Shown in pieces: positions 27,803 to 36,479 of a DNA stretch of 64,000 nt. Each line of letters opens with the position of its first letter. The first letter of the stretch is position 1. Source of the DNA: an uncultured Ilumatobacter sp. (GTDB taxonomy: Bacteria > Actinomycetota > Acidimicrobiia > Acidimicrobiales > Ilumatobacteraceae); assembly GCA_905182555.1 (NCBI GenBank), contig CAJJBX010000001.1, positions 1-64,000 of the forward strand, written 5' to 3'. Made by a program: the position numbers and the translations under genes. The notes beneath the pieces were generated by a model. It was not told where the DNA came from and did not search any database. It was given only the letters and a program-made list of their open reading frames with translations.

Positions 27803-30513
27803 TGGGAACGACGCTCCTCGTCGACGGCAACTCGCTCACTTATCGAGCATTCTTCGCGTTGCCGACCGACATGGCCACCGCCAGTGGCCAGGTCACGAAC
27901 GCTGTCTTCGGGTTCACCTCAATGCTGGCGTATGTCCTCAAGGACCAAAAGCCCGACGGCATCCTCGTTGCGTTCGACCGGCCCGAGCCAACGTTCCGGC
28001 ATAAGGCTGAACCCGAATACAAGGCCCAGCGCGACGCTGCGCCTGACATTCTTCGCCAGCAAATGGGCGACGTCCGCGAGGTGCTCGACGCACTTGGGAT
28101 CACCTCGATCGACCAGGTCGGTTGGGAAGCTGACGACTTGATCGCCACGGCGACTCGCAAGCTCACCGACCTTGGCGAAGACGTCATCATTGTCACCGGT
28201 GACCGTGACAGCTACCAGTTGGTCAGCGACCCACACGTCCGTGTCCTGTACAACAAGCGTGGCGTCAGTGACTACGCCCTGTACGACGAGGCTGGCATCG
28301 AAGAGAAAACCGGCGTCACGCCTGCGATGTATGTGCAGTACGCAGCACTTCGTGGCGACACCTCTGACAACCTGCCCGGCGTTCCCGGTGTCGGCGAGAA
28401 GACCGCCGCCAAGCTGATCAACAAGTACGGCGGCCTCGATGGCATCTTTGCCAACGTCGACGAACAGACGCCGAAGCTGAAGTCGAACCTCATCGAGAAC
28501 GAAGCGCGCGCCCGCAAAAACTTCGACCTCATGATGCTGCACTTCGACGCGCCGCTGACCGTCGAGATTGACGGTGTCGAGGTCGATGTCGACTTCACCG
28601 ATCGGTCGGCACCGACTGGGCTCGGCTCTTCCCCCGACCCCGATGAAATGAAACGGCTGTTCGAATTCCTCGAATTCCGTGCCCTCGGTGGCCGAATTAC
28701 CGAAGCGCTTGCCTCCCTTGGTGGCAGCGTCGATCTTGGCCCAGGCGAAGAACGCCAAGAGATCGTCGCTGAAGTCACCATTCTTGAATCGCCCGCAGAT
28801 GCTGCTGCGCTCATCGCTGTGGCCGAGCACCTCGACCTGTCGGCTGCGTGGACCGGCGAACCTGGCCGCTCGTTCCTGACAGGCATCGCAGTGGTCTCAG
28901 ATGCGTCGTCGTCTGAAGTCGCATGGTTGCCCGCAGACCTGCTCGGCGACGTGGCCGTAGGCGAGGCATTGGCAGCCCACACAAGCGTGCGCGGTCACAA
29001 CGTCAAAGAGATGATGCGCTCGCTGCTCCAGCTCGACATCGAAGTGCGCGGCCTCACGCTCGACACTGCAATTGCGGCGTACCTCATCGACCCGGCCGAA
29101 GCTCGCTACGCGCTGCCTGACCTCATCGAGAAGTACACGAAGTTCGCCCGTCCGTCCGATGCAGCCAAGTCGGGGCAACTCGATCTTGACGGCAGCTCCA
29201 TGAGTGACGCCGAAGTGGCCGGGCGAAACGCGCTCGCCGTACACCACCTCGCAGTGCCGATCCATGAGAGCCTCGAAGCGCAGGGCATGGCTGAGTTGTA
29301 CGACACGATGGAGAACCCACTCGTGTTGGTGCTTGCCAAGATGGAGCACTTCGGTGTCGGCGTCGACATCGACGAACTCCGTTCCCTGAACGATCGACTC
29401 AAGGCCGAGGTTGCAGAACTGGCTGCACAACTCAGGACAGTCGCGGGCAAGGAAGACCTCAACCTGAACTCGCCGAAGCAGCTGCGCGAGCTGCTGTATG
29501 ACGAGAAGGGTCTGACCCCGATTAAGAAGACCAAGACGGGCCCATCGACCGACGCATCGACGCTTGAGAAGCTGATGCCTGAGTGGCCCGAGTTTCTCGG
29601 CCCGCTGATGCGGCACCGCGAAGTCGACAAGCTGCGCGGCACCTATGGCGAAGGCTTGCTCCACGAAGTCGGCGAGGACAACCGCATCCATGCCACGTTC
29701 AACCAGACCGTGGCGCGGACGGGCCGGCTCTCGTCTGACCGGCCAAACCTGCACAACATTCCGGTGCGCAGCGAACAGGGTCGTCAATTCCGCAAGATCT
29801 TTGTTCCATCACCGGGCACCGAGCTCCTCGTTGCCGATTACAACCAGATCGAGCTGCGCTGTATTGCTCACCTTGCGTCCGACCCGGGCCTGATCGAAGC
29901 GTTCACCACTGGTCAAGACATTCACAATGCCACGGCGGCTCGCGTGTTCGGTGTGGCTCCGGAAGACGTCAAGCTCGATCAGCGCTCCAAGGCCAAGATG
30001 GTGTCGTACGGCCTCGCTTACGGAATGGAGGCATACGGGCTTGCGCAGCGACTGAACATCCCGGTCGACGAGGCTGCACCGATCCTCGAGGCCTACTTCG
30101 AAGCGTTCCCGAACGTGAAGGCATACATGGACTCCACGGTCGAAGAGGCTCGCGAGCGTGGGTACACCGAAACGCTCTTCGGTCGTCGTCGCCCGATTCC
30201 CGAGCTGATGAATGCGAACTTCCGAGTGCGCCAGGCGGGGGAGCGGCAGGCAATGAACGCCGGGATCCAGGGCCTTGCGGCCGACATCTTCAAGGTCGCG
30301 CTTGTCCGCATCGATGAAGAGTTGGTCTCCAATGGCCACAAGAGCGTCCTCATCCTGCAGGTGCACGACGAAGTACTCGTCGAAGTGCCGCCGCAAGAAA
30401 AAGACACGGTCGGACCGCTGCTGATTGACATCATGCGCGATGCCGCTGAGCTCGATGTCCCCCTCGAAGTCAACGTGAGTTGGGGAGACACGTGGGCAGC
30501 CGCAAAGGGATAG
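27802..30513 (+). CDS. polA: DNA polymerase I
   Basis: A 903-residue Pol I that fills gaps and removes RNA primers. The N-terminal 5'-3' exonuclease (1-290) has LLVDGNSLTYRAFFAL, GWEADDLIATATR and RGDTSDNLPGVPGVGEKTA. The middle 3'-5' exonuclease-like domain lacks the DxE metal motif (DLSAAWTGEPG in its place), so proofreading is inferred to be lost, as in mycobacteria. The polymerase domain has motif A ELLVADYNQIELRCIAH, the O helix RSKAKMVSYGLAYGME and motif C LQVHDEVLVE. Its ATG overlaps the pdtaR TGA. A dispersed palindrome begins within its stop codon. Confidence 0.97.
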   Translation: MGTTLLVDGNSLTYRAFFALPTDMATASGQVTNAVFGFTSMLAYVLKDQKPDGILVAFDRPEPTFRHKAEPEYKAQRDAAPDILRQQMGDVREVLDALGITSIDQVGWEADDLIATATRKLTDLGEDVIIVTGDRDSYQLVSDPHVRVLYNKRGVSDYALYDEAGIEEKTGVTPAMYVQYAALRGDTSDNLPGVPGVGEKTAAKLINKYGGLDGIFANVDEQTPKLKSNLIENEARARKNFDLMMLHFDAPLTVEIDGVEVDVDFTDRSAPTGLGSSPDPDEMKRLFEFLEFRALGGRITEALASLGGSVDLGPGEERQEIVAEVTILESPADAAALIAVAEHLDLSAAWTGEPGRSFLTGIAVVSDASSSEVAWLPADLLGDVAVGEALAAHTSVRGHNVKEMMRSLLQLDIEVRGLTLDTAIAAYLIDPAEARYALPDLIEKYTKFARPSDAAKSGQLDLDGSSMSDAEVAGRNALAVHHLAVPIHESLEAQGMAELYDTMENPLVLVLAKMEHFGVGVDIDELRSLNDRLKAEVAELAAQLRTVAGKEDLNLNSPKQLRELLYDEKGLTPIKKTKTGPSTDASTLEKLMPEWPEFLGPLMRHREVDKLRGTYGEGLLHEVGEDNRIHATFNQTVARTGRLSSDRPNLHNIPVRSEQGRQFRKIFVPSPGTELLVADYNQIELRCIAHLASDPGLIEAFTTGQDIHNATAARVFGVAPEDVKLDQRSKAKMVSYGLAYGMEAYGLAQRLNIPVDEAAPILEAYFEAFPNVKAYMDSTVEEARERGYTETLFGRRRPIPELMNANFRVRQAGERQAMNAGIQGLAADIFKVALVRIDEELVSNGHKSVLILQVHDEVLVEVPPQEKDTVGPLLIDIMRDAAELDVPLEVNVSWGDTWAAAKG

Positions 30514-30544
30514 TTGCGTTTGGGGTCAGGCCCCTTTCGCAACT
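30512..30544. repeat. Dispersed palindrome, type A, 3' of polA
   Basis: AGTTGCG ... CGCAACT arms enclosing GGGG-TCAGG-CCCC. The left arm overlaps the polA TAG stop. It shares a 24-base identical core half (TGGGGTCAGGCCCC then TTTCGCAACT) with the copies after uvrB and uvrC. Confidence 0.9.
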
Positions 30545-30552
30545 CTGTAATA

Positions 30553-30628
30553 ACTGGCCACTGCGATGACTGACCACTGCGATGACTGACCACTGCGATG
30601 ACTGACCACTGCGATGACTGACCACTGG
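30553..30628. repeat. 16-bp tandem repeat over the methyltransferase start codon
   Basis: The unit ACTGACCACTGCGATG is present four times (the first copy with one change) plus a 12-base partial copy. Each unit carries its own ATG. The last ATG (30614) is the start of the methyltransferase. Confidence 0.95.
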
Positions 30629-31329
30629 TTCGAGCCGCTGGCCGACCACATGGGCATGGCGTACGACCGCTATGCCCACACTAAGGGCACGGTGCAGGAG
30701 GTCGATCACGTCGTCGCCACGCTCGGGCTCACCGCTGGCGATCGGGTACTCGACGTCGGGTGCGGCACGGGTCGTCACTCGCTTGAGTTCGCGAGGCGCG
30801 GGATCGTTGCTCACGGTGTCGACATCAGCCAGCGATTCGTTGATATTGCGGTCGGGGCTGCGGGTGCCGAGTCCTTGGTAGCCGCCACGTTTGCACGAGG
30901 GGATGCCCGCGAGTTGGGGTTCTCCGATGAATTTGACGCCGTGGTCTGTCTTTGCCAGGGGCGTTTGGGATGATGGCTGCTGACGGCGATGATGCGTTAG
31001 TGGTTGCGGGGATGGCAGCAGCGCTGCGACCGGGCGGCCGGCTTGCCCTCAGTGCCTTCAATGCTTACTTCGCCGTGAAATATCACGCCGACGCTGAGTT
31101 CGATGCCGACACTGGCGTCAGCCACGAGCGAACGGAGATTCGCAGCGAATCAGGTGAGCCGAAGACCGTCGATCTGTGGACGGGCTGCTACACCCCGCGA
31201 GAGCTGCGGTTATTGCTTGGGGCACACGGGTTCGCGGTCGATGCGGTCTGCAGTGTCGAGCCCGGCCAGTACGGATCTCATTCGGCCACCACCGAGTCGC
31301 CCGAGTTCCTCGTGATCGCCTCTCGCTGA
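30614..31329 (+). CDS. Class I SAM-dependent methyltransferase (frame broken)
   Basis: About 238 residues. SAM motif I is VLDVGCGTGRHSLEFARRG, followed by GVDISQRFVDIA, FARGDARELGFSDEFDAVVCL and, after the break, ALRPGGRLALSAFNAYFAV. The frame stops at 30973 because of a run of G at 30957-30959. Adding one G gives CQGAFGMMAADGDDALV and joins the second half, so a one-base deletion is inferred. Substrate unknown. The start ATG is the last of several ATGs in a 16-bp tandem repeat. Confidence 0.85.
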
Positions 31330-31416
31330 GCGTCGGACCAGCGTGTGCTGGCGAGGCCTGAGCCCGATACGCTTAACGGTTGCAGTGCCGCCGATGAAGT
31401 GGCGTTGCAATCCCAT

Positions 31417-31460
31417 CCATTCACCTCAAGATCCGTATCCATTCATCTCAAGATCCGTAT
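31417..31460. repeat. 22-bp direct repeat in the rpsA leader
   Basis: Two adjacent 22-base copies beginning CCATTCAYCTCAAGATCCG, differing at one position, end 16 bases before the proposed TTG start of rpsA. Confidence 0.9.
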
Positions 31461-31476
31461 CCGAAACGAGTATCCC

Positions 31477-33012
31477 TTGTCCGACGACACCATCACGCCC
31501 GTCTCTGAAGAGACCCCCATCGAAGAGAACCCGGAAGCCACAGCCGCTCCGGCCGCCGATAGCCCATTTGGCACCTTCGATGACGAGGGCAACTACACCC
31601 CTCGCGAAATCACCTCAGACGACCTCGGCATGTCCTTCGCGGACGCCATCGACGGCACCATGGTCGAGATCAAAGAAGGGATGATGGTCCACGGCATCGT
31701 CGTCAAGATCGACAAGGACGAAGTCCTTCTCGACATCGGCTACAAGAGCGAAGGCGTGATCCCGAGCCGCGAGCTCAGCATCCGCAACGACGTCGATCCG
31801 AGCGAAGTCGTCTCGATGGGCGAATCCGTCGAAGCACTCGTGCTCACGATGGAAGACAAGGAAGGTCGCCTCCTCCTCTCAAAGAAGCGTGCGCAGTACG
31901 AGCGTGCCTGGGGCGACATCGAAGCCAAGAAGGAAGCCGACGAAGTCGTTTCCGGCCCGGTCATCGAAGTGGTCAAGGGCGGTCTTATTGTCGACATCGG
32001 CCTGCGTGGCTTCCTGCCCGCATCGCTCGTCGAACTCCGTCGTGTCCGCGATCTCGCGCCGTACATCGGCACGCAGGTGCACGCCAAGATCATCGAACTC
32101 GATAAGAACCGCAACAACGTCGTCCTTTCTCGTCGGGCATACCTCGAAGAGAACCAGAAGGAGACCCGCGACCAGTTCCTCACCAACCTCAAGGTCGGCG
32201 AGATCCGCGAGGGCACTGTGTCCTCGGTTGTTTCGTTCGGTGCATTCGTCGACCTCGGCGGCATGGATGGACTCATCCACGTGTCCGAGCTCTCTTGGAA
32301 GCACGTCGATCACCCCGGCTCCGTCGTCACCGTTGGCGACCCGGTCAAGGTGCAAGTCCTCGACGTCGACTTCAGCCGCGAGCGCATCAGCCTGTCGTTG
32401 AAGGCAACGCAGCAGGATCCTTGGCAAGAATTCGCCGAGGGTCACCAGGTTGGCCAGCTCGTCTACGGCCGGGTCACCAAGCTGGTGCAGTTCGGTGCAT
32501 TCGTTCAAGTCGGCGACGGCATCGAAGGCCTTGTACACATCTCGGAAATGTCGGCACACCATGTCGACAGCCCTGAGCAGGTCGTCACGCCGGGCGAAGA
32601 GCTGTGGGTCAAGATCATCGATCTCGATCTCGCACGTCGCCGCATCAGCCTCTCGATCAAGCAAGCCGCCGAAGGTGGCGAGCTCGCTGCCGAGTACCGC
32701 GAGCACTTCGAGGTCGACACCGAGGGCAACTACGTCCAAGGTGAGGCATCGGCAGAGGCTGAAGCGGCATGGACCGAGTACTACGGCGAAGGTGGCGAGG
32801 GCGAGGGCGCCGAAGCTTCGACCGGCGCTCCGACTGACGCTCCTACCGTTGCAGGCGAAGTGGCCGCAGCTCTCGCAGCTGCAGGTGGGGCAACCCCGGC
32901 CGAAGACGCAGCACCCGAAGACGCAGCACCCGAAGACGCAGCACCCGAAGAGGCAGCAGCCGAAGAGGCTCCTGCTGAGGCAGCAGCCGAAGAGGCTCCC
33001 GCAGCCGAGTGA
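31477..33012 (+). CDS. rpsA: 30S ribosomal protein S1
   Basis: About 511 residues with four S1/OB domains (KEGMMVHGIVVKIDKDEVLLDIG, VSGPVIEVVKGGLIVDIGLRG, GTVSSVVSFGAFVDLGGMDGLIHVSEL, YGRVTKLVQFGAFVQVGDGIEG). S1 binds mRNA leaders on the 30S subunit. The C-terminal tail is acidic and alanine-rich, with a 15-bp tandem repeat giving EDAAP three times. I propose the TTG at 31477 (MSDDTITPVSEETP) because it gives the usual acidic start; the frame stays open to a GTG at 31345, which would add a leader peptide of low quality spanning the 22-bp repeat. Confidence 0.92.
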   Translation: MSDDTITPVSEETPIEENPEATAAPAADSPFGTFDDEGNYTPREITSDDLGMSFADAIDGTMVEIKEGMMVHGIVVKIDKDEVLLDIGYKSEGVIPSRELSIRNDVDPSEVVSMGESVEALVLTMEDKEGRLLLSKKRAQYERAWGDIEAKKEADEVVSGPVIEVVKGGLIVDIGLRGFLPASLVELRRVRDLAPYIGTQVHAKIIELDKNRNNVVLSRRAYLEENQKETRDQFLTNLKVGEIREGTVSSVVSFGAFVDLGGMDGLIHVSELSWKHVDHPGSVVTVGDPVKVQVLDVDFSRERISLSLKATQQDPWQEFAEGHQVGQLVYGRVTKLVQFGAFVQVGDGIEGLVHISEMSAHHVDSPEQVVTPGEELWVKIIDLDLARRRISLSIKQAAEGGELAAEYREHFEVDTEGNYVQGEASAEAEAAWTEYYGEGGEGEGAEASTGAPTDAPTVAGEVAAALAAAGGATPAEDAAPEDAAPEDAAPEEAAAEEAPAEAAAEEAPAAE

Positions 33013-33048
33013 TCTGGTGCGCCCCGGCGCAGCAAATCTGAAGTGAAT

Positions 33049-33085
33049 GATGCCCGGCTCGCCTGAGTCGGGCATCGTTCGTTTT
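33049..33085 (+). terminator. Intrinsic terminator after rpsA
   Basis: Stem GATGCCCGGCTC / GAGTCGGGCATC (one G-U) with loop GCCT, then GTTCGTTTT. Thirty-six bases after the stop. The stem shares its 12-base left arm with the hairpin after the fasciclin gene. Confidence 0.85.
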
Positions 33086-33152
33086 CATGATTGTCAGCCG
33101 AAGTGGCAGTGACAGATTGGTCTGAGGGGGCCGAGGCTGACACCATGTCGTC

Positions 33153-34388
33153 GTGATCGTTGTTGGACTGACAGGTGGAATCGGAGCGGGCAAGTCGACA
33201 GTGTCGAAGCTGCTCGCAGAGCGAGGTGCGGCGATCGTTGACGCGGACAAGATCGCGCGGGAGTTACAAGACCCTGGGACGCCAGTGCTGGCGGCGATGG
33301 CCGAGCGTTTCGGCGGGCACGTCGTCAACGACGACGGGACGTTGAATCGTGCAGCAGTCGCGGAGATCGTATTCAGTGACAAACAAGCGCTGAAAGATTT
33401 GAACGGCATTGTGCACCCAGCGATGCAGGCGGAGGTGCAACGCCAGATCGACCAGAATGTCGATACCGAACGGCTGGTCGTGCTCGACTTCCCACTTCTC
33501 GGCGAGAACCCGCGCAAGGGTCTGGCCGCGACGATCGTCGTCGATATTCCGTACGAACTCGCAGTTCAACGCGTGGTCGAGCAGCGCGGTATGGATGAAG
33601 CGGACGCCCGCAATCGGGTGAGCAGTCAAATGGACCGCGAGGACCGGTTGAAGATTGCCACGCACGTGATTGATAACACCGGCGACCTCGTCGACCTCGT
33701 TGCTGCCGTCGACCGGCTGTGGGACGAATTGATCGAGTTGCCGGCTACGACGGCGAAGCTCCCGGGGGAACCGGCCGAAGAGCCAGCCGACGAGATCGAC
33801 CGATCCGGCGAGACCGTTTGGATTTTCGGGTACGGATCGCTCGTCGGTCCAGAGTCGATGGCCCGCACGATTGGCCGAGTCGCTGTCCATAAGGTCGACT
33901 TCTTCCAGGCCGACCTGGCGGGCTACGGCCGCCGATGGAACTACGGGGTCATGCATTTCGTGGGGCGGTGGAAGCGCTCGGACGGTACCGACATCGACGA
34001 CGGAACGATCGTGGCGCTCGGCGTTGTCGAGTCAGCCGGCGAGGCAGTCAACGGCGTTGTGGCTTCGGTAGCAGGCGACGAGCTCGGGAATCTTGACCGA
34101 CGTGAGCGCAACTACGACCGAGTCGATGTCACTGATCTCATCACCGTGCTCGACGACGACGGCGGCACAGTCGACGGTGTGATCTACACCTATGTTCCGC
34201 GGCCCGCCTCGGTCGAGGCCTACGAAACAGCACGGGACAACGGCACCGCTGGCATCCGCCGCACGTATTGGGAACAAGTCGATGCGGCCTTCGCAGCGTT
34301 CAGCAGCGAACAGGTTGAGCGCTATCGCGCATCAACGCCCGATCCGGACATCCCGGTCGTGGATTTGCTGGAAGCGCGAGAGCGCTGA
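33153..34388 (+). CDS. coaE: Dephospho-CoA kinase fused to a gamma-glutamylcyclotransferase-like domain
   Basis: A 411-residue fusion. Residues 1-195 are CoaE, which phosphorylates dephospho-CoA in the last step of CoA synthesis: P-loop GLTGGIGAGKST (5-16), DADKIAREL, VVLDFPLLGE and the lid QMDREDRL. A Pro/Glu/Ala linker (about 198-220) leads to a GGCT-fold domain starting VWIFGYGSLVGPESM (222-), with YGSL at 227-230 that binds the glutamyl group in this family, and FFQADLAGYGRRWNY. No stop or frame change separates them. Mycobacterial CoaE has a different C-terminal extension. The natural substrate of the second domain is unknown. Confidence 0.88.
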   Translation: MIVVGLTGGIGAGKSTVSKLLAERGAAIVDADKIARELQDPGTPVLAAMAERFGGHVVNDDGTLNRAAVAEIVFSDKQALKDLNGIVHPAMQAEVQRQIDQNVDTERLVVLDFPLLGENPRKGLAATIVVDIPYELAVQRVVEQRGMDEADARNRVSSQMDREDRLKIATHVIDNTGDLVDLVAAVDRLWDELIELPATTAKLPGEPAEEPADEIDRSGETVWIFGYGSLVGPESMARTIGRVAVHKVDFFQADLAGYGRRWNYGVMHFVGRWKRSDGTDIDDGTIVALGVVESAGEAVNGVVASVAGDELGNLDRRERNYDRVDVTDLITVLDDDGGTVDGVIYTYVPRPASVEAYETARDNGTAGIRRTYWEQVDAAFAAFSSEQVERYRASTPDPDIPVVDLLEARER

Positions 34389-34409
34389 TGCGCGTGTCTT
34401 GACGCGACA

Positions 34410-34443
34410 ACGGCGGCGCGCCACCGAGGTGGAACGCCGCCGT
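34410..34443. terminator. Bidirectional terminator between coaE and the GPx gene
   Basis: Stem ACGGCGGCG/CGCCGCCGT with an inner CCAC-CGAG-GTGG hairpin, between two convergent genes. Confidence 0.65.
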
Positions 34444-34460
34444 CGACCGGTGTCAGTGGA

Positions 34461-34919
34461 TTAGCGGAACTGATCGAGATCGGCCGCGATGTCTTCTGGT
34501 GTGGTCGGTGGTGTACCGTTTGACGGGGTTGCCATCTTGATCGATCAGGAACTTCTCAAAGTTCCAGGCGATGTCAGATCGACGGACGGGGGACCACTGA
34601 ATCGGCTTATCGTAGTGGCGCCGGCACCGTTCACTTCGATCTTCGAGAACATGGGGAAGTTCACATCGAACTTCGAGGTTGCGAATTCGAGGATCTCAGC
34701 GTCGGTGCCGGGCTCTTGGTTCGCGAACTGGTTGCACGGAAATCCGAGCACGACGACGTCGTCGTTGTCATTGTGAAGCGCACGCAGACCTGCGTACTGA
34801 GGCGTGAGGCCTCAAGCGCTGGCGACGTTGACGACCAGCGCAAGGTTGCCCTTGAGCTCGCCGAAGCTCACCTGTTCGCCGGTGATGGACGTCATTTCGA
34901 GATCATGGAAGTTAGTCAT
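34461..34919 (-). CDS. Selenocysteine-containing glutathione peroxidase (UGA at catalytic position; two further frame breaks)
   Basis: Thiol peroxidase of the GPx family. Starting [16 protein letters not shown], the sequence runs [10 protein letters not shown], then an in-frame TGA (34814-34812), then GLTPQYAGL and [14 protein letters not shown], all in one frame. Residue 36 is exactly the catalytic Cys/Sec, so I read TGA as selenocysteine. The conserved Gln is in FANQEPG and the Trp/Asn in [17 protein letters not shown]-like hairpin lies directly 3' of the TGA. After [15 protein letters not shown] the frame shifts ([25 protein letters not shown]) and again near the end ([15 protein letters not shown], stop at 34461-34463). 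These two breaks are inferred to be indel errors like others nearby, though early decay is possible. Confidence 0.87.
34780..34814 (-). promoter_or_regulatory. Bacterial SECIS element of the GPx gene
   Basis: Downstream of the UGA (34814-34812) a hairpin at bases +15 to +32 folds as GTACGCA-GGTC-TGCGTGC, six Watson-Crick pairs and one G-U, with loop GGTC. The tip GCAGGTCTGC is the same as the SelB-binding tip of the E. coli fdhF SECIS as I remember it, and the distance to the UGA is only three bases greater. A second short stem TGAGGC/GCCTCA begins at the UGA itself. Confidence 0.75.
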
Positions 34920-35108
34920 GGGGCCAACATAGTTGGGTCGACCGCAATCGACCGAGTGACGTTCGAGTCGATGATGCGGCGATGATTCGTCGTGGTGGCG
35001 TTGAAAAGTAGATAACATCGCCACTTCCATGTCCGATGAACACGAACCTTGCCTGGGCAGCCGCACATTTGCTGTCCAGCACCCTCCCAGTCCGGGCTCA
35101 CTGCGCTA

Positions 35109-36479
35109 ATGAAGATTGCTCTCGGGCTCGTGGGCGTCGTGATTTTGATTGCGGCGAACGGGTATTTTGTCGCAGCTGAGTTTGCGTTCGTCGCGTCTCG
35201 GCGTGCAAAGTTTGTCGAGGCTGCCGATGGCGGCGACCGCAAGTCCAAGCGGGCAATCCAGGTACACAAGCGCCTGAGCTTCATGCTCTCCGGAGCGCAA
35301 CTCGGCATCACAGAAAAGATGATGGTGCTTGGTTTCATCGCCGAGCCGGTTCTGGCAGGTGCGCTCCGGCCGTTACTCGAAGCAGGCGGAATCGGCGAGT
35401 CGGCGCGAGTCGGCCTCGGGATTGCTTTGGCATTCGTGTTCGCGACCGTTGCTCAGATGGTGTTCGGTGAGCTTGCTCCCAAGAACCTCGCGATCGCCAA
35501 GCCTGAACCTGTGGCACGGAGCCTTGCCGGATCAACTTTGGTGTTCATGAAGGTGGCGAGTCCGCTGATCAAATTGTTTGACGGTGCAGCGAATCGTCTC
35601 CTGCGTCGCCTCGGGATCGAACCCGTCGAAGAACTGCACGGCTCGGTCTCGACTGACGAGTTTGATTTCATTGTTGACTCGTCGGCTCAAGGCGGACAGC
35701 TCACCACCTCGCAAGCGTCGTTACTCGAGCGGGCCATTGACTTCGGTGACCTCGAAGCGTCTGACGCCATGGTGGCCTGGAATCGTGTGGTCACGATCTA
35801 TGCGGGCGCCACGGCAGCCGACTTGCGCGACCTGATGGACTCGCGTCACTCCCGCTTTCCCGTGGTCGACGACAACGGTAAGGTCACGGGGCTCGTGCAC
35901 GCCAAAGATTTGCTCGGCATACCACGCGCCCTCTACGAAGCAACGGCGATCGACGACCTGTTGCATGAGGTGCTGGTTGTACCCGAAGCAGCCGGGCTCA
36001 ACGTGGTGTTGGCTGAGTTGCGGTCGCACTCGACTGAGATGGCAGTCGTGATTGACGAGTACGGCGCACCCGCCGGGGTGGTGACCCTCGAAGACCTCGT
36101 CGAAGAGCTCGTCGGTGAGATCGAAGACGAATACGACCCTGCAGATCCCGATGAGTACCTCGAAGTCGAGCCGGGCGTCTGGTCGGTTTCTGCGACGTCT
36201 CGACCCGACGAGATCGACCGATACACCGGCTTCAAAATTCCGGACGGTGAGTACGACACGGTGGCAGGCCTTGTGCTCGATCGGCTCGAACGCATCGCTG
36301 AGGTCGGCGACTCGGTGGTCGTCGATGGGATGCAGATCGAAGTACTCGAAATTGAAGAGTTCGCGATCACCCAGGTCTTGCTTCGCCTCGACCCTGACTC
36401 GGGGATCGCGGACGGCGATGACGGCGCCGTGTCGAATCAGCAGACAGAACCTGACTCTGTGGGCAAGGGTGACTCATGA
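35109..36479 (+). CDS. CNNM/CBS-domain membrane protein (hemolysin C-like), first of pair
   Basis: A 456-residue protein. An N-terminal DUF21/CNNM transmembrane domain with about four helices (LGLVGVVILIAANGYFVAAEFAFVA; GLGIALAFVFATVAQMVFGE), the typical GAQLGIT and GELAPK motifs, then two CBS domains (about 200-320; HSRFPVVDDNGKVTGLVHAKD) and a CorC/HlyC domain (VWSVSATSRPDEIDRYTG). The family is linked to magnesium or cobalt transport. The start is the ATG at 35109 rather than an upstream ATG at 35049. Its stop overlaps the next ATG (ATGA), so the pair is co-translated. Confidence 0.92.
   Translation: MKIALGLVGVVILIAANGYFVAAEFAFVASRRAKFVEAADGGDRKSKRAIQVHKRLSFMLSGAQLGITEKMMVLGFIAEPVLAGALRPLLEAGGIGESARVGLGIALAFVFATVAQMVFGELAPKNLAIAKPEPVARSLAGSTLVFMKVASPLIKLFDGAANRLLRRLGIEPVEELHGSVSTDEFDFIVDSSAQGGQLTTSQASLLERAIDFGDLEASDAMVAWNRVVTIYAGATAADLRDLMDSRHSRFPVVDDNGKVTGLVHAKDLLGIPRALYEATAIDDLLHEVLVVPEAAGLNVVLAELRSHSTEMAVVIDEYGAPAGVVTLEDLVEELVGEIEDEYDPADPDEYLEVEPGVWSVSATSRPDEIDRYTGFKIPDGEYDTVAGLVLDRLERIAEVGDSVVVDGMQIEVLEIEEFAITQVLLRLDPDSGIADGDDGAVSNQQTEPDSVGKGDS

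Noticed and set aside
31345..31476. rpsA start at GTG 31345
   Set aside because: The added residues are unlike any S1 and span the 22-bp direct repeat; the TTG at 31477 fits better, though not proven.
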